Shown here piece after piece: positions 1-8,399 of a stretch of 64,000 nucleotides of DNA. Source of the stretch: Rhizorhabdus dicambivorans (GTDB lineage Bacteria > Pseudomonadota > Alphaproteobacteria > Sphingomonadales > Sphingomonadaceae). The notes below the pieces were generated by a model. That model did no database searches. It was not told where the DNA came from and saw nothing but the letters and a program-made list of their open reading frames with translations. The stretch spans positions 4,194,001 through 4,258,000 of the forward strand of contig NZ_CP023449.1 of the NCBI RefSeq assembly GCF_002355275.1, read 5' to 3'. Position 1 is the first letter of the stretch; each line of letters begins with the position of its first letter. Both the position numbers and the translations under genes were made by a program.

Positions 1-1
1 C

Positions 2-1159
2 AGAGCGCGGGCCGACGTCGAAGCGATCATCGCGCGGCAGGGCTTTATCGTTGCAGACCACCCGGCGCTGAAGAGCCTCTATTTCATGCGCATGCGGCGC
101 GGATTGCCGATCAGCACGCTCATCGATGATCTGCATGGCCGCCATCACCCGCTTGCGCGCGATCTGCCGGCGCTGCTCGTGCTGCTCACGCTCGATACCG
201 GCCTCGAGCCCGAGTGCCTGAAGACGCTGACCACAGATTGTCTCACCAACCCCCATGCCGGCACGGTGGAGCTGCGCTATCTCAAGCGCCGCGCCTGCGG
301 CGCCGAGCACAAGAGCATGCGCGTGCGAGATGGCGGTGGGGGCACGCCTGGTGGTCTGATTCGTCGCCTGATTGAGGTCACGGCGATTGCCCGCAAGCAT
401 CTGAACGACGATCGTCTTTGGGTTTATCACAACGCTGGCGGCCTGCGGGTAGGCATCCGCCACCCGACGGAACGGATCGATGCCTGGGTAGCTCAGCACG
501 CTATTGTCGATGACGACGGCGAGCCGCTCCACTTGCTGCTCTCGCGGCTCCGCAAGACCCACAAGGCGCTGTGGTACACCAAGACCGAGGGGCACATGAC
601 CCGCTTCGCGGTCGGCCACTCGCGCGAGGTGGCGGCGCGCCACTATGCCGATCTGCCGTCGCTCCGGCCCGTGCACGAGACGGCCGTCGCCGACGCCTTC
701 CGCGCGGCGGTCGCCGCCGCGATGCCGACCGTGCTTCCGCCCACCGCCGAGCAGACGTTGCGCGAAGCACCCGAACAGGCCGCGCCGCTGATGCCGCCCG
801 ATACCGTGGGTCCGTTGCTCGACGGCGAACAGGATGTCTGGCTCGCAGCCTGCGCGGGCTTCCACAACAGTCCCTTCGCCGAGGCCGGATCACCCTGCGC
901 GCAGCCCTTCTGGGGCTGCCTTGATTGCCCCAACGCCGTCATCACCGTGCGCAAGCTCCCCGCGATCCTCGCCTTCCTCGCCTTCGTCGAAGAGCAGCGG
1001 CTGAGCCTGCCCGCGACCGACTGGGCGGCCAAGTTCGGCCGCGTCCATGCCCGCATCACCGCCCAGGTCCTGCCGGCCTTCTCCGATGCCGTCATCACCG
1101 ATGCGCGCCGGCAGATGGAGGGCGAACGGCTTTATCTGCCGCCGGAGGTCCGCGCATGA
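2..1159 (+). CDS. Tyrosine recombinase/integrase, 5' end outside window
   Basis: The reading frame is open from the first codon of the window, so the true start lies upstream; 385 residues are visible. The second half carries a tyrosine-recombinase core: an Arg segment (SRLRKTHKAL), then GHS and the likely nucleophile Tyr (AVGHSREVAARHYA). The box I equivalent reads TGLEPECLKTL, where most family members have TGLR, so the first catalytic Arg appears replaced. The C-terminus has a Cys motif (GCLDCPNAVIT) that recurs in the next gene. The stop overlaps the next start (ATGA), so the two are translationally coupled. Such tandem recombinases mark mobile elements; strand exchange is inferred, and this subunit may be accessory. 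Confidence 0.75.
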   Translation, partial: RARADVEAIIARQGFIVADHPALKSLYFMRMRRGLPISTLIDDLHGRHHPLARDLPALLVLLTLDTGLEPECLKTLTTDCLTNPHAGTVELRYLKRRACGAEHKSMRVRDGGGGTPGGLIRRLIEVTAIARKHLNDDRLWVYHNAGGLRVGIRHPTERIDAWVAQHAIVDDDGEPLHLLLSRLRKTHKALWYTKTEGHMTRFAVGHSREVAARHYADLPSLRPVHETAVADAFRAAVAAAMPTVLPPTAEQTLREAPEQAAPLMPPDTVGPLLDGEQDVWLAACAGFHNSPFAEAGSPCAQPFWGCLDCPNAVITVRKLPAILAFLAFVEEQRLSLPATDWAAKFGRVHARITAQVLPAFSDAVITDARRQMEGERLYLPPEVRA

Positions 1160-3318
1160 CCATGCCCGTTCATGCCCAGGCGCCCGCTTTCGACGATCGC
1201 CCCGTGCTGGCGAGCGCGCCACTCAAGGAAGGCCATACCCGCGAGGCGCTATCGCGCGTCGGCGACCCGAGCTGGGATCTCGGTCCCGCCGTCTTCCGCG
1301 AGAACGCCCGGCGCTGCCACGTCACCGTGCATTTCCACGTGCTCGAACATGCCGATGTGCAGGCGGCGATGCGCGCCTATCTCTACGCCCGCCTCAACGC
1401 CGATCTCCCCGGCTATCGGACGAAGTTACCACCCGCCTGTATCCGCCAGGCATTCAACCGTGCCCGCCGGTTCTTCGCCTTCGCCCGCGAGCGGCTCGGA
1501 CGGCTCGACGTTTCCCGTATCGATCAGCCATTGCTCGATGCCTATGCCCGTCATCTCCGTGACGATCCTGCCCGACGACCCGTCATCGTCGGCCACCTCC
1601 TCGAAGTGGTCTCAGATCTCTATTACTATCGCGACCACCTCGATAGCGGAGGCCTTGCATTCGAGCCTTGGGCCGGACAGGCGCCCGCCCGCGTTGCGGG
1701 CTACCGCCATGTCCGGGAGAACCGCACGCCGCGCTTCCCGGAAGAGGTCATCGCCGCGCTACTCGCCTGGTCGTTGCGCTACGTCACCATATTCGCGGAC
1801 GATATCCTCGCCGCCCGCCGCGAGCTTGCGCGGCTCGAAGTGCGCCGGGATCGCCTTGCCGCCGCCGATGCCGGCCTTCCAGACCCTGATCGCCGGCAAC
1901 GTCGCCGCACCCGCCTGAAGGCCTATTTCGGCCGCCGACGCCGCGAGGGGCGCGGCGCGCCGATCTGGGGCACCGCTCATAACGGCAAGCTGCGCGTCGA
2001 CCCCAACACCGGCGCAGTGACCCCACCGATCAACGCACATCTCCTGCATCTCCATGTCGGGATCGACGTGCAGGCCGAGCCTGGCGCGCATCTTCTGCTG
2101 ACAGGCGGTGAAGCGAGGTTGATCGACGCAGTGGCGGCCGAGCTGGGGGTAGAGGTCGGCGGCATGGACACGCCGATCACGATCGATCCTGACAGCGGTC
2201 GGCCGTGGCGCGAGCGCTTCGATGCGAAGACTCTCGCACACGAGGAACGGATGCTTCAAGCCGCTGCCTATATCGTGTGCGCCTACCTGACCGGCATGCG
2301 CGACTGCGAGGTGCAGGCGATGCGGCGCGGGTGTCTCTCTATCGCGCGCAGCGAGGACGGCCTGATCGAGCGCCATCGCATCCGGTCGACCATCTACAAG
2401 CGCCGGGCGGCGGTGGGCGAGGCGGCGAGCTGGGTGACGATCGAGCCGGTCGCCGCCGCGATCATGGTGCTCGAACGCCTGTCGGCAGGGCCGGCGCGCG
2501 CCAGCGGCAGCGATACGCTCTGGCCGGTGCTGCGCGCGAGCGCCGTCTCCAAGACGCATCTGTCGAGCGAGGTGGTCCGCCAGCTCAACACCTTCCGCGA
2601 CCACCTCAACAGCGCCTTCGGCACCCCCGATGAGCCGGTCATCCCGCCCGGACCCGATGGCAAGCCGTGGCGCATCACGACGCGGCAGTTCCGGCGCACG
2701 ATCGCGTGGCACATCGCCAACCGTCCGTTCGGCACCATCGCCGGCATGATCCAGTACAAGCACGCCTCGGTCGCCGCGTTCGAAGGCTATGCCGGGACCA
2801 GCGCATCAGGGTTTCGCGCCGAGGTCGAGGCGCAGCGTCGGCTCGGTCAGATTGACGATCTGCTGGACTATTTCGACCGGCGTCAGGGCGGCGCATCGCT
2901 CGGTGGACCGGCGGGACCGCGCATCGCGCGGACGCTCGACGATGCCGCCGTCAGACAAGGGCCTTTGCCCGCCATGATCGCCGATCGCGCCCGCCTGCGC
3001 GTCATGCTCGCCAGCGTCGCGCGCACCTTCCATGTCGGCCCGCTCGCGGATTGCTTCTTCGATCCCGCGACCGCGCTCTGCCTCAAGCGCGTGACGACCC
3101 CCGATCCGGCAGGGCCGCTCACTGCCCTGTGCGAGCCGACCCGCTGTCCCAACGCCTGCATCACCGCCCGCCACAGGCCGGCCTGGGAACGCGCGGCGGC
3201 CGATGCCAGGGCGCACTTACGCGAACGGCGCATCTCCGATCTCCAGCGTCAGGCTCTCCAGCGCGAGCTGGATCGCCTGAGCGTGGTGATTGCCGGGATC
3301 GACCCTCCCGCGCCGTAG
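1156..3318 (+). CDS. Large tyrosine recombinase/integrase (720 aa)
   Basis: The ATG at 1156 overlaps the previous stop by 4 nt and is preferred over the longer upstream frame. The catalytic half has box I Arg (TGMRDCEVQAM, near residue 380), box II Arg (TTRQFRRTIAWHIA), then His (YKHASV) and a Tyr (FEGYA), spaced as in phage-integrase-family enzymes. It is about twice as long as ordinary XerC/D-type integrases because of a long N-terminal region and a C-terminal extension with CEPTRCPNACIT. That Cys motif matches the one in the upstream partner, suggesting related DNA-binding tails. The pair probably acts together in moving the element. Its target is not visible. Confidence 0.8.
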   Translation: MTMPVHAQAPAFDDRPVLASAPLKEGHTREALSRVGDPSWDLGPAVFRENARRCHVTVHFHVLEHADVQAAMRAYLYARLNADLPGYRTKLPPACIRQAFNRARRFFAFARERLGRLDVSRIDQPLLDAYARHLRDDPARRPVIVGHLLEVVSDLYYYRDHLDSGGLAFEPWAGQAPARVAGYRHVRENRTPRFPEEVIAALLAWSLRYVTIFADDILAARRELARLEVRRDRLAAADAGLPDPDRRQRRRTRLKAYFGRRRREGRGAPIWGTAHNGKLRVDPNTGAVTPPINAHLLHLHVGIDVQAEPGAHLLLTGGEARLIDAVAAELGVEVGGMDTPITIDPDSGRPWRERFDAKTLAHEERMLQAAAYIVCAYLTGMRDCEVQAMRRGCLSIARSEDGLIERHRIRSTIYKRRAAVGEAASWVTIEPVAAAIMVLERLSAGPARASGSDTLWPVLRASAVSKTHLSSEVVRQLNTFRDHLNSAFGTPDEPVIPPGPDGKPWRITTRQFRRTIAWHIANRPFGTIAGMIQYKHASVAAFEGYAGTSASGFRAEVEAQRRLGQIDDLLDYFDRRQGGASLGGPAGPRIARTLDDAAVRQGPLPAMIADRARLRVMLASVARTFHVGPLADCFFDPATALCLKRVTTPDPAGPLTALCEPTRCPNACITARHRPAWERAAADARAHLRERRISDLQRQALQRELDRLSVVIAGIDPPAP

Positions 3319-3447
3319 ACCACCCCGGTTGTTGGCGGAGTCCTGCGCCGGTCGGCGCGCCCGCGCAACGGCTTCGCCGTCCTTCGCTTCGCTGCGGCCC
3401 TGACGGGTGCGCGAGCCCCCCTGTGCCCGGCGCGAACGGGCCTCCGC

Positions 3448-3468
3448 CGCCGGGGATGGTCCCCGGCG
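3448..3468 (+). promoter_or_regulatory. Perfect 9-bp hairpin before ardC
   Basis: Arms 3448-3456 and 3460-3468 are perfectly complementary around a 3-nt loop (TGG). The structure ends about 20 nt before the ardC ATG and just ahead of its GGAGA ribosome-binding site. It could be an operator or an mRNA structure that tunes translation. It lacks a T-tract, so a terminator is unlikely. Confidence 0.4.
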
Positions 3469-3487
3469 CGAGAACGGAGAACAGATC

Positions 3488-4351
3488 ATGTCAGCCTCAC
3501 AACGCTCAGACGTCTATGCTCGCGTCACGCAAGCGATCGTCGACGCCATCGAAGCCGGCACCGGCACCTGGCGCATGCCATGGCATCATTCCGGCGCCGA
3601 CGTCACCCGCCCGACCAACGTCGCCAGCGGCAAGCCCTATCGCGGCATAAATACGGTCTCGCTCTGGGCGGCCGCCTATGGCAGCGGCTATGCGAGCGGG
3701 GTCTGGGGCACCTATCGCCAGTGGCAGGCGCTCGGCGCGCAGGTCCGCAAGGGTGAGCACGCCAGCCTCGGTGTCCTCTGGAAGGAGTTTCACGCGAAGG
3801 GCGACGACGCCAGCGACGATGACGACCATCGACGGCTTTTCGCCAAGGCGTTCGGCCTGTTCAACGCCGATCAGGTCGATGGCTATGCGCCCAAACCGGG
3901 GCCGGACCTGCCCGAGAGCGAACGCCTCGCCGCCGCCGAAGCCTTCATCGCCGCCCTCGGCATCGATACTGTCTACGGCTCGGCCAGCGCCTATTATCAC
4001 ATCGCCGAAGACCGCATCCACATGCCGGATTTCAGCGCCTTCCACGACGCTCACGGCTTCTATGCCACCCGTATTCACGAGGCCGCTCATGCCAGTGGCG
4101 CAGCCCATCGGCTCGACCGGGATTTCAGCGCCAAGTGGACCAGGCACGCGCTCGCGATGGAGGAAGCGACCGCCGAGCTGACCGCCTCGTTCCTGCTCGC
4201 CGATCTCGGGATCGCCCACGAGCCGCGGCCCGACCACGCCGCCTATATCGCTTCCTGGCTCCAACTCCTGAAGGATGAGCCGCGGGCGATCTTCACCGCA
4301 GCCAGCAAGGCGCAGGCCGCCGCTGACTGGATGCACGCCCAGCAGCCATGA
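3488..4351 (+). CDS. ArdC-like antirestriction protein / zincin metallopeptidase
   Basis: 287 aa from the ATG at 3488, which has GGAGA upstream; the longer frame to 3407 lacks that support. Residues 5-100 match the ArdC N-terminal ssDNA-binding domain (TWRMPWHH, PYRGIN, GTYRQWQALGAQVRKGE). The C-terminal half is a zincin-like peptidase domain with HEAAH at 197-201 and a downstream Glu region (MEEATAELTASF). ArdC proteins on conjugative plasmids and ICEs protect incoming single-stranded DNA from host restriction. Its place between recombinases and an ars operon fits a mobile-element accessory role. Peptidase activity is inferred from the motif only. Confidence 0.85.
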   Translation: MSASQRSDVYARVTQAIVDAIEAGTGTWRMPWHHSGADVTRPTNVASGKPYRGINTVSLWAAAYGSGYASGVWGTYRQWQALGAQVRKGEHASLGVLWKEFHAKGDDASDDDDHRRLFAKAFGLFNADQVDGYAPKPGPDLPESERLAAAEAFIAALGIDTVYGSASAYYHIAEDRIHMPDFSAFHDAHGFYATRIHEAAHASGAAHRLDRDFSAKWTRHALAMEEATAELTASFLLADLGIAHEPRPDHAAYIASWLQLLKDEPRAIFTAASKAQAAADWMHAQQP

Positions 4352-4363
4352 GCGTCGTGCTCA

Positions 4364-4407
4364 TTGACTCGATGATATTACGGATATACTCGTAGTGTCA
4401 TCGAGTC
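4364..4407 (+). promoter_or_regulatory. ars promoter and probable ArsR operator
   Basis: A TTGACT -35-like box (4364-4369) and a TATACT -10-like box (4385-4390) lie 15 bp apart. A perfect 10-bp inverted repeat, GACTCGATGA (4366-4375) and TCATCGAGTC (4398-4407), brackets the -10. The arrangement suits a repressor that blocks RNA polymerase. ArsR, encoded two genes downstream, is the obvious candidate (inference). Confidence 0.65.
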
Positions 4408-4425
4408 GTTATCAGGAGCCATTCC

Positions 4426-4878
4426 ATGAAGCGCATCCATCTGCACGTCAGCGTGCCCGATCTCGGCGCGTCGATCCAGTTCTACGAGACGCTGTTCGGC
4501 GCCGCGCCCGTCGTCGTGAAGGACGACTACGCCAAGTGGATGCTCGACGATCCCAAGGTCAACTTCGCGATCTCCGAGCGCGCGCGCGCGGCCGGCATCG
4601 ACCATATCGGCATCCAGGTCGACAGCGCCGATGAGCTCGGCGCGCTCGCCGGTCGCCTCAAGGCCGCCGGGGCGGAGACGTTCGATCAGGAAGCGACCAC
4701 CTGCTGCTACGCGCAGTCGGACAAGAGCTGGGTCCGCGATCCCGCCGGCGTGCGCTGGGAGACCTTCTTCACCTTCGGTGAGGCGACCAGCTACGGCGAG
4801 GACGAGGTGCTGCCCGAGCCCGCCGCGGCCTGCTGCGGCCCCGCCGATGCGCCCGCGCCAAAGCAGGCGTGCTGCTGA
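4426..4878 (+). CDS. arsI: ArsI/CadI-family arsenic/cadmium resistance dioxygenase-fold protein
   Basis: 150 aa, start preceded by AGGAG. It has a single VOC fold of the ArsI (C-As lyase)/CadI family: His in HLHVSV, His60 in GIDHIGIQ, Glu112 in WETFF as likely Fe(II) ligands, and the vicinal Cys93-Cys94 pair (TTCCYAQSDK) that binds trivalent organoarsenicals in characterised ArsI enzymes. ArsI enzymes demethylate methylarsenite using O2. The C-terminal tail adds two more Cys pairs (136-137 and 149-150), a possible extra As(III)-binding site. It is first in the ars operon, overlapping arsR by 1 nt. CadI-type metal binding without catalysis cannot be excluded. Confidence 0.85.
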   Translation: MKRIHLHVSVPDLGASIQFYETLFGAAPVVVKDDYAKWMLDDPKVNFAISERARAAGIDHIGIQVDSADELGALAGRLKAAGAETFDQEATTCCYAQSDKSWVRDPAGVRWETFFTFGEATSYGEDEVLPEPAAACCGPADAPAPKQACC

Positions 4879-5234
4879 TGGACGCGAACGCTGCCGTCGC
4901 CTCGCTCTCGGCGCTCGCGCATCCGGGCCGCCTCGAGGTCTTTCGCCTGCTGGTCCGCGCCGGCGCCGAGGGCATGGCCTCGGGCGATATCGCGCGCGCG
5001 ACGGGCCATGTCCCGCAGACGCTCTCGGGCAACCTCAACATCCTCGGCCACGCCGGGCTCGTGTCGTCGCGGCGCGAGGGCCGGTCGATCATCTACACCG
5101 CTGATTATGCCCGCATGACCGACCTGCTCGGCTTCCTGATGGAGGATTGCTGCGGCGGCGCCCCGGAGATCTGTGCTCCGCTCGCCGACGTGGTCACCAG
5201 GGCCGCCTGCTGCCAACCCGGAGCCGTTCAATGA
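4878..5234 (+). CDS. arsR: ArsR-family arsenic-responsive repressor
   Basis: 118 aa from the ATG at 4878, which overlaps the arsI stop (TGATG). It is a winged-helix HTH protein (LSALAHPGRLEVFRLL; HVPQTLSGNLNILGHAGLV; wing RREGRSIIY). The helix-3 ELCVCDL metal site of E. coli-type ArsR is absent. Instead Cys91, Cys92 and Cys99 sit near the C-terminus with another CC pair at 111-112, resembling the C-terminal As(III) site of Acidithiobacillus-type ArsR. It should repress the ars promoter at 4364-4407 until arsenite binds. The arsC start overlaps its stop by 4 nt. Confidence 0.88.
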   Translation: MDANAAVASLSALAHPGRLEVFRLLVRAGAEGMASGDIARATGHVPQTLSGNLNILGHAGLVSSRREGRSIIYTADYARMTDLLGFLMEDCCGGAPEICAPLADVVTRAACCQPGAVQ

Positions 5235-5734
5235 CCGACCGTGTTTTCAATGTCCTGTTCCTCTGCACGGGTAACTCGGCCCGCTCGATCCTCGCCGAGA
5301 GCGCACTGAACAAGCTCGGCGAAGGCCGGTTCCGCGGCTATTCCGCAGGCAGCTTCCCCAAGGGCGCGGTCAACCCCGACGCGCTGAGGCTGCTGGAGCG
5401 CATCGGTTACCCGACCGAAGGCCTTCACTCGAAGAGCTGGGAAGAGTTCTCCGTGCCGGACGCGCCGGTGATGGATTTCGTGTTCACCGTTTGCGACGAT
5501 GCGGCGGGCGAGACGTGTCCGGTCTGGCCCGGCCATCCGATGACCGCCCATTGGGGCATCGAAGATCCGAGCCATGTCGAGGGCAACGACATCGAGCGCG
5601 AGCGCGCCTTCGTGACAGCGCTGCGCTATCTCGAGAACCGCATCAAGCTGTTCATGGCGCTGCCGTTCGACCAGCTCGACGTGAGAACACCGGGAATAAA
5701 AGGGGCCACGGATCGGCCAGTCTCACCGGATTAA
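5231..5734 (+). CDS. arsC: Arsenate reductase (LMW-PTPase type), C-terminus replaced by IS21 sequence
   Basis: The start at 5231 overlaps the arsR stop (ATGA). The PTPase-like P-loop CTGNSAR has Cys12 and Arg18, with further Cys88 and Cys96 that could serve the disulfide relay. This family reduces arsenate to arsenite in the cytoplasm. Native sequence ends at about residue 150 (FMALPFDQLD), where the IS21-family left end begins at 5682; the last 17 residues (RTPGIKGATDRPVSPD tail) come from the IS. Roughly 20 native residues seem lost. Catalytic residues remain, so partial activity is possible. No arsenite efflux gene follows, so the operon is incomplete here. Confidence 0.85.
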   Translation: MTDRVFNVLFLCTGNSARSILAESALNKLGEGRFRGYSAGSFPKGAVNPDALRLLERIGYPTEGLHSKSWEEFSVPDAPVMDFVFTVCDDAAGETCPVWPGHPMTAHWGIEDPSHVEGNDIERERAFVTALRYLENRIKLFMALPFDQLDVRTPGIKGATDRPVSPD

Positions 5735-5746
5735 AAAGGGGCCAGT
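5682..5746 (+). repeat. IS21 left end with two transposase-binding repeats
   Basis: The outer repeat (5682-5708) and inner repeat (5724-5746) each end in GGGGCCA. They pair as inverted repeats with the right-end copies at 8251-8277 and 8226-8248. Multiple internal terminal repeats are typical of IS21-family ends, where IstA binds. The outer repeat supplies the false C-terminus of arsC. Confidence 0.85.
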
Positions 5747-5781
5747 CCTGCTAGACCTCCGTTTTTGGGCGGAGGTGGAGG

Positions 5782-7302
5782 ATGAAGAGAGTGGAGCTTT
5801 ATCAGAAGGTCCGCCGCGCCGTGCTGATTGACGGGATGAGCCGTCGCGCTGCCGCCCGGTATTTTGGGATCAATCGCAAGACCGTCGACAAGATGCTGTG
5901 CTTTCCAGAGCCAGCAGCGCACGGCCGGAGCGGGCAAACCTACAGCCGCAAGCTGTCCGGATTTACCGACATCATTGACCAAATCCTGGTGGATGACCGC
6001 AAGGTTCACATCAAACAGCGACACACTGCCGCGCGTATTTTCGAGCGTCTGCGCGATGAACATGGCTTCACCGGCGGCATCACCATTGTTCGCGACTATG
6101 TGGCGGGCGCCAAGTTGCGCAGCCGCGAGGTGTTCATACCATTGAGCCACAAGCCGGGGCATGCGCAGGTGGATTTTGGTGAGGCGGACGGGATCATCGA
6201 CGGCAAGTTGGTGCGGTTCCACTATTTCTGCATGGACCTGCCGCACAGCGATGCGCCGTTCGTTAAAGCCTATCCTGCCGAGGTGGCTGAGGCATTTTGC
6301 GAAGGGCACGTGGCGGCCTTTGCCTTCTTCGGCGGCATCCCGCAGTCGATCCTGTATGACAACACCAAGCTGGCAGTGGCGCAGATCCTGGGCGACGGGA
6401 AGCGCGAGCGCAGCCGGATGTTCTCGACCCTCCAGAGCCATTACCTGTTCGAAGACAAATTCGGGCGCCCCGGCAAGGGTAACGACAAGGGCAAGGTCGA
6501 GGGGCTGGTCGGTTATTCCCGGCGCCACTTCATGGTGCCGAGGCCAGAGGCGCCCAGCTTTGATGCGCTGAACGCGCGCTTTGTCGAACAATGCATGGAG
6601 CGACGACAGGCCATCTTGCGCGGGCATGAGCGCAGCATCGGTGACAGGCTGGTGGCTGATCTGGCGGCCTTTATGCCGCTACCGGCGGTGCCGTTCGATC
6701 CCTGCCATATGGTGACGGGGCGGGCCTCGTCGATGTCGCTGGTGCGCTATCGTACCAATGATTATTCGGTGCCGACGGCCTATGCCCACCAGGAGGTCGT
6801 AATCAAAGGCTATGTCGATCGGGTTGCGATCATCTGTGGCGGGGAGCTGATCGCAGTGCATCCGCGCAGCTATGAGCGGGAGGACTTCATTGCCAACCCG
6901 CTGCACTATCTGGCGCTGTTAGAACAGAAACCCCGCGCGCTTGATCAGGCAGCGCCGCTCGATGGCTGGGTGCTGGCTGAACCGATGCATCGCATCCGAC
7001 GACTGATGGAGGCGCGCAGCGGCAAAGAGGGACGGCGCGAGTTCATCCAGGTGCTGCGGCTATGCGAACGCTTCGAGCAGTCCCTGGTGGAATGGGCAGT
7101 GGCCCGCGCGCTGGAGATGGGGGCAATCAGCTTCGATGCGATCAAGATGATCGCGCTGGCCCGCCTCGAACAGCGTGTGCCGCGCCTCGATCTGCAATTT
7201 TACCCGCATTTGCCGCGCGCGAATGTCGGGCGTACCGATCCGCGCACCTACATGGGCCTGCTCTCGCAGGCAGGCACTCCAGCGACGGGAGTGGCAGCAT
7301 GA
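5782..7302 (+). CDS. istA: IS21-family transposase IstA
   Basis: 506 aa, preceded by GGTGGAGG. An N-terminal HTH (MSRRAAARYFGINRKTVDKML) is followed by an RNase H-like DDE core: Asp in HAQVDFGEADG, Asp in ILYDNTKLAV and Glu in DKGKVEGLVGYSRR. A C-terminal beta-barrel region contains VRYRTNDYSVP. IstA cuts and joins the IS ends. Its stop overlaps the istB start (ATGA), giving the usual coupled expression. Length is normal for the family and no frameshift is seen, so the element may still be active. Confidence 0.95.
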   Translation: MKRVELYQKVRRAVLIDGMSRRAAARYFGINRKTVDKMLCFPEPAAHGRSGQTYSRKLSGFTDIIDQILVDDRKVHIKQRHTAARIFERLRDEHGFTGGITIVRDYVAGAKLRSREVFIPLSHKPGHAQVDFGEADGIIDGKLVRFHYFCMDLPHSDAPFVKAYPAEVAEAFCEGHVAAFAFFGGIPQSILYDNTKLAVAQILGDGKRERSRMFSTLQSHYLFEDKFGRPGKGNDKGKVEGLVGYSRRHFMVPRPEAPSFDALNARFVEQCMERRQAILRGHERSIGDRLVADLAAFMPLPAVPFDPCHMVTGRASSMSLVRYRTNDYSVPTAYAHQEVVIKGYVDRVAIICGGELIAVHPRSYEREDFIANPLHYLALLEQKPRALDQAAPLDGWVLAEPMHRIRRLMEARSGKEGRREFIQVLRLCERFEQSLVEWAVARALEMGAISFDAIKMIALARLEQRVPRLDLQFYPHLPRANVGRTDPRTYMGLLSQAGTPATGVAA

Positions 7303-8114
7303 GTGATCCCATGATGCCGCTGCCAGCCATCGAGGCCGAACCCACCAGCGTGCCGCCCGCTGTACTACTGGCCAACCATCTCAAAGCGCTCAAGCTGCCC
7401 ACCTTTGTGCGCGAGTATGAGAAGGTCGCCTTCGAGGCCGCGCAGGATCGGGCCGATTACCCCCGCTATCTGCTGCGCCTGTGCGAACTTGAACGGATTG
7501 ATCGCGAGCGCCGGATGGTGGAGCGCCGTATCCGCATGGCTCGCTTCCCGCACACCAAGAGCTTTGACACCTTCGACTTTGCAGCCCAGCCATCACTGAA
7601 CAAGGCCTTGGTTCTGGAACTGGCGCGCGGTGAATGGATCGAGCGGCGGCGTAATGTCATTGCGCTGGGCCCCAGCGGCACCGGTAAGACCCACACCGCC
7701 CTCGCGCTAGGACTGGCTGCGTGCCAGAAAGGGCACAGCGTGGCCTTCACAACGGCCGCGGCGTTGGTCCATGACCTGATGGAGGCTCGCGACGAGCGTC
7801 GCTTGCGCAGCCTGCAAAAGCATCTGGCATCTGTAAAGCTGCTGATCCTCGACGAGTTGGGATATGTACCATTCACCGCCGTGGGCGGCGAGTTGCTGTT
7901 CGAGGTACTCAGCCAGCGCTATGAACGCGGCAGCACGCTGATCACCAGCAATCTGCCCTTCGATGAATGGACATCGGTGTTCGGCTCCGAACGCCTGACC
8001 GGCGCCCTGCTCGACCGGCTGACACACCACGTCCACATTCTCGAGATGAATGGTGACAGCTTCCGTCTCGCCAGCAGCCGCAAGCGCCAGAAGGACAAGG
8101 GGGAGGATAAATGA
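7299..8114 (+). CDS. istB: IS21-family helper ATPase IstB
   Basis: 271 aa from the ATG at 7299, overlapping istA. It is a DnaC-like AAA+ protein: N-terminal helical region, Walker A GPSGTGKT, Walker B LLILDELGY, sensor ITSNLPFDEW, and a C-terminal HILEMNGDSFRLASS segment typical of IstB. It assembles on DNA and activates IstA at the target site. It appears intact. Confidence 0.95.
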   Translation: MSDPMMPLPAIEAEPTSVPPAVLLANHLKALKLPTFVREYEKVAFEAAQDRADYPRYLLRLCELERIDRERRMVERRIRMARFPHTKSFDTFDFAAQPSLNKALVLELARGEWIERRRNVIALGPSGTGKTHTALALGLAACQKGHSVAFTTAAALVHDLMEARDERRLRSLQKHLASVKLLILDELGYVPFTAVGGELLFEVLSQRYERGSTLITSNLPFDEWTSVFGSERLTGALLDRLTHHVHILEMNGDSFRLASSRKRQKDKGEDK

Positions 8115-8130
8115 CCTAAGAACGGGCGGC

Positions 8131-8187
8131 CATCGGCAGCGGGAAATCGGCTTCCGCTCCGCTCCAGCCGCTTCCCCGCTGCCGATG
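8131..8187 (+). terminator. Long-stem hairpin after istB
   Basis: CATCGGCAGCGGG (8131-8143) pairs perfectly with CCCGCTGCCGATG (8175-8187) over 13 bp with a 31-nt loop. A T-run lies about 20 nt further on (GGGGCTTTTTG). It probably ends istAB transcription or shields the IS from read-through; the T-tract is not immediately adjacent. Confidence 0.45.
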
Positions 8188-8225
8188 CTGCCCAGCCTCA
8201 ACCTTGGGGCTTTTTGTTCAAACCA

Positions 8226-8277
8226 ACTGGCCCCATTTTAAACCGGTGCCTGGCCCGTTTTTATCCCGGCGTTGACA
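8226..8277 (-). repeat. IS21 right end with two transposase-binding repeats
   Basis: Read on the minus strand, these are copies of the left-end repeats: outer 8251-8277 and inner 8226-8248, with the conserved GGGCCA cores. They define the right IS boundary. Sequence beyond 8277 is unrelated to arsC. Confidence 0.85.
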
Positions 8278-8399
8278 CCGCGGCGCCGTTCCCGCCAATC
8301 CTGCGCCGCAAAGATGGGAGGAAGGTCGCAGCCATCCAGCGCTGGCCGACCCTCGCCCACGGCTGAATCCGGTCGGGCGTCCCACAGAGAGGAGGCATT

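Larger units (their letters stand above)
5682..8277 (+). mobile_element. IS21-family insertion sequence (2.6 kb)
   Basis: The element starts with TG at 5682 and ends with CA at 8277. Its outer 27-bp ends match at 21 of 27 positions as inverted repeats, and inner repeats match at 21 of 23. It encodes the paired IstA transposase and IstB ATPase in overlapping frames, the hallmark of the IS21 family. It interrupts arsC. The flanking bases (CGACG on the left, CCGCG on the right) are not a target duplication, suggesting that a deletion or recombination joined two IS copies, removing the rest of the ars operon. Confidence 0.9.

Noticed and set aside
1759-2763. Minus-strand frame (334 aa) inside the large recombinase gene
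   Set aside because: Overlaps conserved recombinase sequence and has no recognisable domain.
5677-8282. Target-site duplication of the IS21 element
   Set aside because: Left flank CGACG and right flank CCGCG do not match, and shifting the ends by a base does not produce a repeat.
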